Assembly: GCA_943737045.1 (NCBI GenBank)
Contig: CALSFV010000042.1
Location: 750,001-814,000, forward strand
Reading direction: 5' to 3'
Origin: Parapristionchus giblindavisi
Lineage: Eukaryota; Nematoda; Chromadorea; Rhabditida; Diplogasteridae
DNA length: 64,000 nucleotides
Position 1 is the stretch's first letter; each line of letters starts with the position of its first letter. A program made the position numbers and the translations under genes. Of the stretch, positions 10,423 to 19,472 are shown piece by piece. Under the pieces are notes generated by a model, which was given only the letters and a program-made list of their open reading frames with translations, was not told the origin of the DNA and ran no database searches.

Positions 10423-10900
10423 TGAGGCGAAGTGGTGTAGTGGTACACAGAGAAAAAATTCCCTAGTAACGTCTCTCTACGGAATTCTTCCCTCATGGGT
10501 AAGGGAATTATTCCCTCATAGGGGACGAATTCCCTTATCTATAAGGGAAGAATTCCGTAGAGAGACTTTTCTAGGGAATAATTCCCTTATAGACAAGGGA
10601 TTTTTCTGTGGGTGTACTATCGTGCGCCCCATCCTTCCATCTGTCCTGGTTTAGATTCCTGGTCGTTACCAAGGCGCCCGAAAGGGGGTATTCGTAGTGA
10701 CTAGATCACGCGGCAAAGCAGGTCCGAAGAAGAGATTAGGCCCTCCGGAATGAATTGGCCTTGAAAGATCACTGGCATAGCAGTGATCACCCGCAGGACT
10801 TCGTACGCCTTCCATTTCCGCCCGGATTCCTGTTCGTGGTTCTGTTTCCGCACCACCAATGAATTATTAGTGTCTTGATCACACAGAAAAGAAAGCTCGA
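10423..10900 (+). mobile_element. tRNA-derived SINE, family beta, copy 1, interrupted
   Basis: An A-box-like AGTGGTGTAGTGGTA lies at 10431. After a MITE insertion the sequence resumes with TACTATCGTGCGCC and a B-box-like GGTTTAGATTCC, then a body with GCGCCCGAAAGGGGG, AGGTCCGAAGAAGAGATTAG and GAATTGGCCTTGAAAG. A second copy with the same body and a better B-box (GGGTTCGATTCC) lies at 25190-25292 on the minus strand. Confidence 0.55.
10446..10614. mobile_element. AGGGAA-type MITE inside a SINE
   Basis: The ends are CACAGAGAAAAAATTCCC and GGGATTTTTCTGTGGGTG. The interior repeats GGGAATTATTCCCT-like motifs in both orientations. It splits the tRNA-like head of the SINE at 10423-10900, with TAC present on both sides as a possible target duplication. 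Confidence 0.7.
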
Positions 10901-11164
10901 AGAAGAGATTATGCACTGAATTTGTCCTGAATTAACACTAGCCTAGAAGTGGTCTACCGCAGGACTTTGTGCCATGAATAACGGGACTATCTTGACCTTT
11001 TAACCTTGATATGCGGCATATTAGTATTCGTTTGTAGGGCAATAACAACTCGACAATTTAAAAAATATATTTTTCTTCGTGACAGTCCCATACATAAGCA
11101 AGAAAAAGTAGTGATTCTTAAAATTTATATGACTGCTGTTATTTATGGTTACTTTCTCTTCTAT

Positions 11165-11325
11165 TTCAGTACTAGTAGTTTACCTATCATTCCCACAGTC
11201 GTAAGTTTACTGCAAGTGGTGTATTCTACTGTAATGCATTTCGTCAAATTTTTTTTAACTCGAAGTAAACTTGCAGTAAACTTCTAGTCAGTGACGACAT
11301 TTAAGTAGACTAATAGTTTGGAAAT
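11165..11325. mobile_element. MITE family D, copy 3
   Basis: It starts ACTAGTAGTTTACCTATCAT, contains GCAAGTGGTGTATTCTACTG and ends TAGTTTGGAAATAC. The 93-codon frame over it is not conserved in other copies. The flank 11326-11760 is AT-rich with nothing recognised. Confidence 0.7.
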
Positions 11326-11780
11326 ACAAAAAAAATTAAAAAAGAGTTGGAAGTCATTTTATTGTTGTTATGTATATATCTTTTCGCTCATGATGGATGA
11401 ATGTCTTTATCTCAACTATTATGGGTAAACAAATAAATAAATAATTAAAATATAATAAATAAATATCAATTAACACTGGTCGATTGATGTTTCAAAAAAG
11501 ATTTATACATCATCTTTCTTCTATATTCCTCGTAAACTGTAAATAAATATATTTAAAAAAATAGACCACGGCATTTTTAAACTAAAGAATTGAAGAAATG
11601 TTCAATGTCAGGTTGTTTAAACAATTTTAATTTAGAAATTCATAAAATTAGTGAATGTACAAGTATAGGTTTGCATGCACTAAAAAGGGAATTTTAAAAA
11701 AATATACAGGTTAGCTAATAATGTGCCCTACGGTGTTTCTAACAATAAGTCGAAAATCATCGTATGCAATATAATTTCAC

Positions 11781-14700
11781 CTGAATTCACTACAAGTCTC
11801 TTTTGCGCCAGCTTGGATGCTTCCATGCATGCGTACTGAAAATAAAAATTAAATTAAATTTAAATTTAAAATGATCATCATCAATTAACAGATTCCAAAT
11901 ATGAAAATGTCAAAAGAAATCCTACAATCAATAATCATTGAACTCACATCTTCTTCGTCTTTACTCCCACCCACAGTCTCAGCTATACATGAGGAATACG
12001 CTTTGTGACATTTTTGGGACTAAAAAATTATAATTCACTGTTTTTAAACAGGGATTATTTTTCATTGTCAGATGTAATTGCATGATAATAATATTCTATT
12101 TACACACATGATTTTCAGGTTTAAAAAACATGACTTTAAAGATGCAGTCCCATTGATATTTTTCGTGAGAATATTGATCGTTAGAAATGTTTTAATTCTG
12201 CTGGAACAGTTCAGGCAGCGACGCGTATTTTGAAAATTGAAAGTTTCGACAATATTATTCAAACCCGAGAGCATGCGCTATGCAGTCCTCAGAATTACTT
12301 CCTGAGTGTAGCAAAAGGCGTGATCAATCGATCTCTCACCTTCCCCAATCTCCATCTCAATCACTTATAATAATTTTTTATATTTCACATATTTTCATGC
12401 ACTCGAACGTCTTGTACTTGTTGAAACACCCTTGTGGTGTACGATAAATAAATAAATAAAATACCACAGCGCCAAAGGATTAAAGCGAACTGTCTGTAAC
12501 CGATTGCTTATCATTTGTCCCTCGCATGCGAGAAAGAGGTTTGCAAAAACATTCGCGGATCTGCATCTTCTACAACTTTTTATGAAAAAAAAACTAACTT
12601 ACAATTTGCAATCGTCTATCATAGAATTGTGGTCGCTGTACATATCCACCAGAATTTGCGCAACCATCAAAGTCCACCATGCATTGGCGAAGTTCATCTA
12701 AACACAAAACGCCGCCGTGCAGGCATTGTAAGTAGGCAATTAAAGTGAGACCCCAAGCAAATCTGACACTCTCCGTTCTGGCAGTGCTCTCTCGCTTTCC
12801 ATGTCTGCGAGAGAGTATTGCCAATGCGGAGAGTAAAATTAACTTGGGGGTGTGCCTTTGAAAAGTGAGATCTAATTTATTTATTTATCTTACATTAAAT
12901 AAAATGCATTTTGTATGACACTAGAGAAAGAAACATAGGAAGAGCAATTCTTTAAAGCTATTAGGCTGTATCATAAGTAACTGACTTTTTTGAGACATTC
13001 TTCGATTTCTCTTAGAAATGAATGTAGCCAGCGATCTAAAATATCATGCTTGCACATCGGTGATGTCTTGCCAACATCTTAACAACATATGGATCCGAAG
13101 AATCCAGAACTGTCGGAACTGGCAGGCAAAGAAGTCACTCTTGACATCAACTCTTTTTTCTCATTGGTTTTCTTTAAGAACTCTATGGATGGCGGAAACG
13201 AGGTGTTCATAGTGAAAGGCATAGTCTGCGGTATAAGCAGGGTGGGGAAGGGCATCCCAGCCATACACGGCTAGTTTGGCATAAATCCATATATCTCTAT
13301 GCAGCAAATCAAGTTTGTGCTGGAAGTGGTTTTTGGCATTTTTCTCGCTACTCGATTAAGCACGAAACCTCTACTCCCGTAGTCAGAGAGTATAAGAGGT
13401 GGCGGTAATAGCAGATATATCGGTAATAAGTTACAAGTGTTTCACCCATTTAGCTATCGAGCGCAATTTCACTCCTCAATTTTTGCGCTGAAAATCACGT
13501 TTCGGAATGATTCCTGTCTGTTCAGTCTTATCAATCAACAAAGACTCTTCACTGCTGTTATCATAGAGGACCCATCTATCATCTCTGGTAATCGTTTGAT
13601 TGGGTCATGCCCGGTTGCGACGGGAGGTAAAAAGAAAGGTAGTCATACCAACCCTCAAATTCATGTCTATTGAGTAAAAATGGTATGGATCGTTCATTTT
13701 CAATTTTGTACCCTTTTATCATCCGCTACTCCTTTCGCTATAGTTGAGAGGTGAACACCGACCATGGTTGACAAAATCCCACTAGTGCGATGGGGATGCA
13801 ATTCCACTTCGTCGTGCTGCTTTTCAAAATCTAACACCATGTAAGGTCCAGATTGGTAACATTGAACGACACTTTAGTCTCTACAATCGAAGCGATGGAA
13901 CCGGGTCTTTGCAGTTCCATGACAAGGAGTGTCTATGTCATGCATGCCTCGCAGCATGACTTCATAGAACTTCTCCTTAAAGGTGGAGACCCGCGAATGT
14001 TCATGCAAATCGCTTGCATCCCTCGTATGCAAGTGTCAAGTGATATGCAAGTAGATAAAGTGGTCTCTCATCAGTCCCTTAGCGCAGTGGTAACATTTCT
14101 GATTATATAGCGCGTGGTCGCGGGTTCGAATCCTATTGCCGAAATTTCCTATTTTCAAAAAGCGCGCCTTTGCCTGCGATTGCAAGAATGGTTCATGGAT
14201 GATTCTAGCGATCAATACGAAGAATTAGCATAAAATAAATAGTGCAGGGTATGTAGAATAACTTTTGCTAACTTTCTGGCTTCACACTTTGTGCACGAAA
14301 ATATTCACGGGAGTCCACCTTTAAAGGAAAAGAGCAAAATAAAAATTAGCACGATTTTTGCATAAAATTAATTTGTACAAAATATCGCGAATTTTTTCCA
14401 TTTGAAAACAGTTGATGCTGACAACATCGTGCTTACACAGATGAGATAATGTGCTATCAGTAGCGCTTGGCCAGACAACCCTGTATGTTCATAGCTGAAA
14501 AAGAGAACGCTACAAAATCATGACCCAAAATGTCAGTTACTTATGATACATCCTAATAGCTTGGGGTGTGGCTTTAAGGAATTGCTCTTCCTATGTCTCT
14601 TTCTCTAGTGTTTGAATCTCTCCGGTCCGGCAATTGCTCTCGCTTTCTTTATCTACGAGAGAGTATTGCCAATGCAGGATAAAATTAGCATGTGATATTC

Positions 14701-15475
14701 CTTTAAAGTCACACCCCAAGCTAATTTGAAACTCTCCGCTCTGGCCACACTCTCTCGCGTTCTTTGTCTACGAGAGAGTATTGCCAATTCGGAGAGTAAA
14801 ATTAGCTTGGGGTGTCGCTTTAAGTCGAAAAAAATTACCATAGCTAGTTGTTGTGTAATTCCTGCAACGATAAAGCAGTCTTGCTGAGATCACGGGCCAT
14901 ATATCCGCGGTTACGGGAGGCAGCGGTTCTCCTGCAAATTTTGTACCACTTAAAGTGGCTGACGCCTTTGTCAACGGACTCTTCTATGCTCTATGCTCTC
15001 TCGTTGTTAGAGAACAGAAATTTGTACGCAATGAAGAGACCATTAACAGAAGTCACTCTCCCTTTAAAGAAGGGGACCCATGAGTTGGCATGACTGACTC
15101 CCGCCACGATAAGCATACTGGCTATTGTTTATATTATATGGTAATTGGCGTAAGGGATAATGAGAAAATGAGAGAGAAAGTCTGCAAATTCGATGAGCAC
15201 TCTCTACATGCCTTGAAAGTTGTACTTTCAATGCTCATAGTGAGCTTTAACCATATCGGGAATCAATATCAGATATGTCTTTCGATTCGTTTGATGAATC
15301 TCTATCATACTATCCGAACAGTCTTATTGTAACCGTTGCCAATTCTTCTATCTTTTGTAATACTCTAAAAACTGTGATTAAGTAATTTGCAGTTTGTCTC
15401 TTCTTTATTGTTCTCAATCAGTACATATACCATTATATATCTTCTCGTTTTTGATCCGTATAGAGAAGATAAATA

Positions 15476-15550
<75 letters not shown>

Positions 15551-17183
15551 GAAAAAACTCGTGGGTCTCCATCTTTAAATGCACACTCCGAGCTAATGTC
15601 GCTCTCCACTATATCAACGCTCTCTCGTAGACAAAGAACGCGAGAGAGCATTGCCAGAGCGGAGAGTTTCAAATTAGCCTGGGGTGTAGTCTTCTCAAAA
15701 ATGTTCTAAAAATATCCACATTTCCAAATTTCCAAGGTTTCTCTTGCCAAACAATTAAATGTAGTAAGAAAGAGAAATAATGCGTGATTTGGTCCTTGTG
15801 AGGTTTTTTACAGTGGTGTTCAAAAGCCATGAATAGAAAAGAAAAGGCGAGAGAGCGTACAAAACAAGAGGGTTTTACCATCTCCCCTTTTTTCCTTGCT
15901 TTTCTATTCTTTTTGTAAATGTAACTTCTGAAAATATTATGTATGTTTCTCACCTATCTGCACAAGGTAGTCATTGACCGCAATCATCGATTCCTTAGCA
16001 AGATCCAGGCACTCTTGCTGAAAAACTTCATTTCGTGCTCCTTTTTTTAATTTAAAATTTGTTTCTCTGAAAACATTTTAGCCATAGGCAAGTCAAATCC
16101 CGATTAAAAAAACGTAAATGATAGATTAGTGCAAATCGTGATGTACTCAGGGGGGGGGGGGGGCAAACAGTTACCCACCAAGCCAGCGCTTGAATATTGC
16201 TTATTTCATATTGTCTGAAAAAGAGCGAGAAGATTGACGATTTTTTTCGCTTTAAAGGGGGCGTAACCTCTCTCAATGGTCTCTTCAACGCGGATTGCGT
16301 TCTCTTTGTTAGAGAGCCGAGAAATAGAGTGCGCGATGAAGCCATTGAGAGAGGTAACGCTCCCTTTAAAGCAACTCTCCAAAATAGTTTTTTTCGCCGC
16401 ATTGGTAAAACTTTCTCGTAGACAAAGAATGCGAGAGAGGGTGGCCAGAGCGGAGTGTTTCAAATAAGCCCTGGCTGTTGAATATCTCTCCCATCACCAG
16501 CACGCCGGATTACTGCACCGCTATTTCAATTTTATACTAAACAGTATTTATTTTAAAAAAGTTATTATAAATACATCACGTGCCTCCTCTTTATTGTACT
16601 CTTGAACATCTTGCAGGCACTCATACAGCGTCGATCGACAGTCCTCATAATGGTGTTCTAGCTGAAATTAGCAAAATCAACCATTTTCATTTCAAAATAT
16701 GTAATTTTGCTGACTGATTTTCTGTTTTATTTTATGTTAACGCAGGATAATTACGTCAATAATTACGAAATGCGGATCATATATATTTTTTTAAACCCAA
16801 TTTCAACAGAATATCCTTCGAGAAACATATTTTAATCGACAGTCACTTTGGCTAGGAATCTCCATTCGTGCAATCGTACTAAATTAATTTTGATGAGCAA
16901 TGCACAATGAACTCTTATCCACGATTTTCTTACATCCATTAAAGTGTTTTGGCGGTATTTTTTTCTTCTTTTTTTTTGTCTTGCTGTATAATGCGTATCC
17001 CAATTAATTCCCCATGTATCCCGGCACGCCGTTCTTATGTATGATATTGTTTTATGCATAATCAGCGCAGTTTTACAAAATAAACCCCCTAGATACATAC
17101 GATTGATGCGGAGACGCGTTTCTCCATTTCATGAGGACCATTGAGACACTTCATCGTAAGATCAAAACACATTGACACCATAT
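11781..17183 (-). CDS. Secreted-type cysteine protein with a repeated three-exon module (partial gene model)
   Basis: Six exons on the minus strand form two copies of one module. Module 1 has exons A 17101-17183, B 16575-16661 and C 15954-16017. Module 2 has A' 12603-12697, B' 11948-12019 and C' 11781-11835. Every exon has a nematode-like acceptor (TTTCAG, TTTAG) and a GT donor, and the phases are identical in both copies (A 1-to-0, B 0-to-0, C 0-to-1), so C of module 1 joins A' in frame. Exon A carries a C-x6-C pair (CFDLTMKC; CMVDFDGC in A'), B carries a second (CRSTLYEC; CHKAYSSC) and C carries one cysteine (QECLDLAKE; YACMEASKL). The family is not recognised; the spacing suggests disulphide-linked helices. 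The 5' end is unsolved: a 49-base exon-like segment at 17254-17302 precedes exon A by a 70-base intron, but its only phase-compatible frame contains a TGA. No further exon was found beyond 11781. The introns hold a mariner and many MITEs. Confidence 0.6.
12385..12456 (+). repeat. Short 3' retrotransposon tail, copy 2
   Basis: It matches 1565-1636 (GCACTCGAACGTCTTGTACT, GTGGTGTACGATAAATAAA) and ends in a longer TAAA-type tail. It lies in an intron of the cysteine-module gene. Confidence 0.5.
12744..12855. mobile_element. MITE family B, copy 2
   Basis: Palindrome with GAGACCCCAAGCAAATCTGA at the left and AATTAACTTGGGGGTGTG at the right, and inner CTCTCGCTTT/CGAGAGAGT arms. It sits about 50 bases upstream of the acceptor of exon A' of the cysteine-module gene. 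Confidence 0.75.
13000..13700 (-). pseudogene. Mariner transposase fragment, inactivated
   Basis: Conceptual translation of the minus strand shows family landmarks in order: RDDRWVLYDN near 13590 (the usual GDEKW-like block with the first catalytic Asp), LHRDIWIYAKLAVYGW near 13290 (corresponding to the HDNA block), LPHPAYTADYAFHYEH near 13240 (corresponding to the block with the third Asp), then a C-terminal FFACQFRQFWILRIH region. Stops and frame breaks interrupt it, and the N-terminal DNA-binding half is not recognisable. It cannot encode an active enzyme. Confidence 0.7.
14075..14150 (+). repeat. tRNA-like sequence inside mariner 2
   Basis: An A-box-like TTAGCGCAGTGGTAACA and a B-box GGGTTCGAATCC are spaced as in a tRNA, but the acceptor arms (CAGTCCC against TTGCCGA) do not pair. 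Most likely a SINE head or decayed tRNA copy inserted in the transposon. Confidence 0.4.
14598..14820. mobile_element. Two MITE family B copies in tandem
   Basis: The left copy (about 14598-14695) is incomplete and diverged. The right copy (14705-14820) is complete, from CACACCCCAAGCTAATTTGA to TTAGCTTGGGGTGTCGC. They are separated by TTCCTTTAAAG. Confidence 0.7.
14960..15070. mobile_element. MITE family C, copy 3
   Basis: Arms GGCTGACGCCTTTGTCAACG and ACAGAAGTCACTCTCCCTTT with loop GTTGTTAGAGAACAGA. It abuts the family A element on its right. Confidence 0.65.
15064..15582 (+). mobile_element. MITE family A, copy 3, split by an (ATT)n-tailed insert
   Basis: The element runs from 15064 to about 15325 and resumes at about 15546 with ACGAAAAAACTCGTGGGTCT. 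Between them lies an insert starting TTGTAACCGTTGCCAATTCT and ending in (ATT)n at 15476-15549. Such an insert looks like the 3' end of a LINE with an ATT tail. TTATT on both sides could be a target duplication. The 63- and 78-codon frames there are microsatellite artefacts. Confidence 0.65.
15582..15688. mobile_element. MITE family B, copy 5
   Basis: Left end GCACACTCCGAGCTAATGTC, right end TTTCAAATTAGCCTGGGGTG, inner arms CTCTCTCGTAGACAAAG and GCGAGAGAGC. It lies in the intron between exons C and A' of the cysteine-module gene. Confidence 0.75.
16255..16475. mobile_element. MITE family C followed by MITE family B
   Basis: The family C palindrome (CTCTCAATGGTCTCTTCAAC with complement) spans 16255-16375. 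It is followed directly by a family B half (16376-16475) with CTTTCTCGTAGACAAAGAAT and GCGGAGTGTTTCAAATAAGC. Both are in the intron between exons B and C. Confidence 0.65.
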
Positions 17184-17344
17184 CTGAAAAATATGTAGGA
17201 ATCAAAGGTCCATAAAAAGTAAGAGAGGAACAAATGCGTTCAAATGAGCTAACCTGTGGCCGTATGCAAGAAAAACGGGAAAACGGTTCATGCATACAGC
17301 CACTGGAAAACCTAACAATTATATTATTTGCACGTAGTAGAACT

Positions 17345-19438
17345 CCTCCGCTCTAGCAAGGGAAGCACAACAGGAAACGGAAACGATTCCGAAAGCGACC
17401 TACATATCTGGGTTGCTAGGGTTGAGGAGGAGAAGTGCAAAAATGGTTTCAAAAAGTTGCTTACAAGGGGATGGTCGCAACATGTCCTGGCCATAGGAGA
17501 TGGCAATAACATTACCAGGATCAGTTTTCGATGCTGATTACGAATCCGTTTTCAGAAAGTGCCTAATCGACCTGATTTTCGAGAAAATCGGTATTTTAAT
17601 TCGGAAATTTGTGTGGTTTCCTGCGCAAACCGTCCTGGTTGGCTGGTGAACTCATCTATAAACTCTCGCAATACTTTACCTTACATTGCCGGATCTTTCC
17701 GATGCAATCCAGATAGTTTGTGAAGGAAACTACACGACTTTTCTAATTAACAAGCCAAATTTCAATACCGATTTTCTCGGAACAGAGGTCAATTAGGCAC
17801 TTTCTGAAAACGGATTCGTAATCAGCATCGAAAACTGATCCTAGTCATGTTATTGCCATCTCATATGGTCAGGACCAGTTGCGACCATCCCCTTGTTAGC
17901 TGATCTACCAATTTCATTTTCAATGACGAAAAAACGGCTCTGTTCTGGTTGATTGGTCCCAACCGAATAGATTGGTCCCAAGAAAAAAGATTGGTTCGAA
18001 GAAAATAGATTGGTCCCATGGAAATTGATTGGTCCTTCTAGATGCTTGCATTCACAGGATTAACAATCGACTTCACTCATCTCCAGTCGAATATTTCTAT
18101 TGCGTAATGTACAATTGTTTCTAATCAAACTTATTTACCAATTTTTGTTCGGGTTGCAGTGGGTCCCTTAAAAGTTTGTCGGTCCCAACATATTTCACGG
18201 GTCTCATCTGGTCAATGTAAATTATGTACTTTCTGTCATTTCATGTTGTTATAGTGTTTTGTACGGTATCATTTTTCATTCTGGTTGAGGTGGTTTTTCG
18301 CTATGTAGATCACTCCCCGTAGTTTCATCCGTCACGGATATCGTTCTCTTGTCAGATGAAGAGCACCTACAGTGTAGCCAAAAAGTCATGGGACACCTGG
18401 TTTAGTTCCGATACCTTTCAGACCTGTAGCAAAAGTTATGCTGAGGTCTACTCGGTTTAAGCGATCAAAGATCAAAATACAAAGACCGAAGACCGAAGTT
18501 CAGCAATGGTGTAAAAACTTTTGTGAACATCTCTAACATGCATAGGTGATTGAAAATTAGAGATTTCATCAATATAGGGGACGAGAGCAGTGGGAAAGAA
18601 AGCGTAGGAGCGCGCACCGAGTAGACCTCATCATATCTTTTGCTACAGGTCTTAAAGGAATCGGAACTAAACCAGGTGTCCCATGACTTTTTGGCTACAC
18701 TGTAGGTGCTCTTCGTCTGACTAGGGAACGATATCCGTGACGGATGAAATTACGGGGAGTGATCTACATAGCGATAAAACCACCTCAACCAGAACGAAAA
18801 ATGAATACCGTACAAAACACTATAGCAACATGAAATGACTGAAAGTACATAATTTACATTGACCAGATGAGACCCGTGAAATATGTTGGGACAAAATTTT
18901 AAGAGACCCACTGCAACCTGAACAAAAATTGGTATATAAGTTTGATTAGAAACAATTGTACATTACGCAATAGAAATATTCGACTGGAGATGAGTGAAGT
19001 CGATTGTTTAACCTGTGAATGCAAGCATCTAGAAGGACCAATCAATTTCCATGGGACCAATCAATTTTCATGGGACCAATCTATTTTCTACGGACCAATC
19101 TATTTTCACGGGACCAATCAATTTTCTTGGGACCAATCTATTTTCATGGGTCCAATCTATTTTCTTGGGACCAATCTAATTTCTTGGGACCAATCTATTC
19201 GGTTGGGACCAATCAACCAGAACAGAGCCGAAAAAACATTGAAAATTACGTTGAGGAACGCGTAGGGAATTTAGCGGAGAACGTGTTATAATATATCGAT
19301 TGAAAATATCAATTGGTAGATCAGCTAAGCAACTTTTAAAACCCTTTTTGGCCTTCTCCTCATCAACCCTAGCCACACATATAGGTCGCTTTAGGAATCG
19401 TTTCCGTTTCCTGTTGTGCTTCCCTTGTAAGGAGCGAA
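17345..19438. repeat. Foldback element of about 2.1 kb with nested F2 and Tc1-type palindromes
   Basis: The outer arms (TCTAGCAAGGGAAGCACAAC, AGGAAACGGAAACGATTCC and complements) extend to a centre near 18540. The left arm includes a complete F2 foldback (17463-17899) absent from the right. The central 18300-18800 part has ends TACAGTGTAGCCAAAAAGTC and complement, flanked by sequence that continues the palindrome; this resembles a Tc1-type terminal repeat. Several GGGACCAATC repeats occur near 19060-19210 and in complement near 17950-18030. The right end lies 35 bases downstream of the phospholipase stop codon. No protein is encoded. Confidence 0.75.
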
Positions 19439-19472
19439 AACTAAGAAAGATTGTAATTATTTTTAAACATAT

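Larger units (their letters stand above)
12961..14556 (-). mobile_element. Decayed mariner-like transposon 2
   Basis: The inverted ends are TTAGGCTGTATCATAAGTAA at 12961 and its near-complement ending at 14556, each flanked by TA, as expected for Tc1/mariner insertion. A damaged transposase lies on the minus strand at about 13000-13700. The outer flanks (AGAGCAATTCTTTAAAGCTA on the left, with its complement on the right) are also inverted, so it inserted into a palindromic MITE. At 1596 bp it is longer than a typical mariner and contains a tRNA-like insert near 14080. Confidence 0.75.

Noticed and set aside
12594..13274. Short proteins near 13079-13274 on either strand
   Set aside because: They are shadows of the decayed mariner transposase, recognisable only in a different minus-strand frame.
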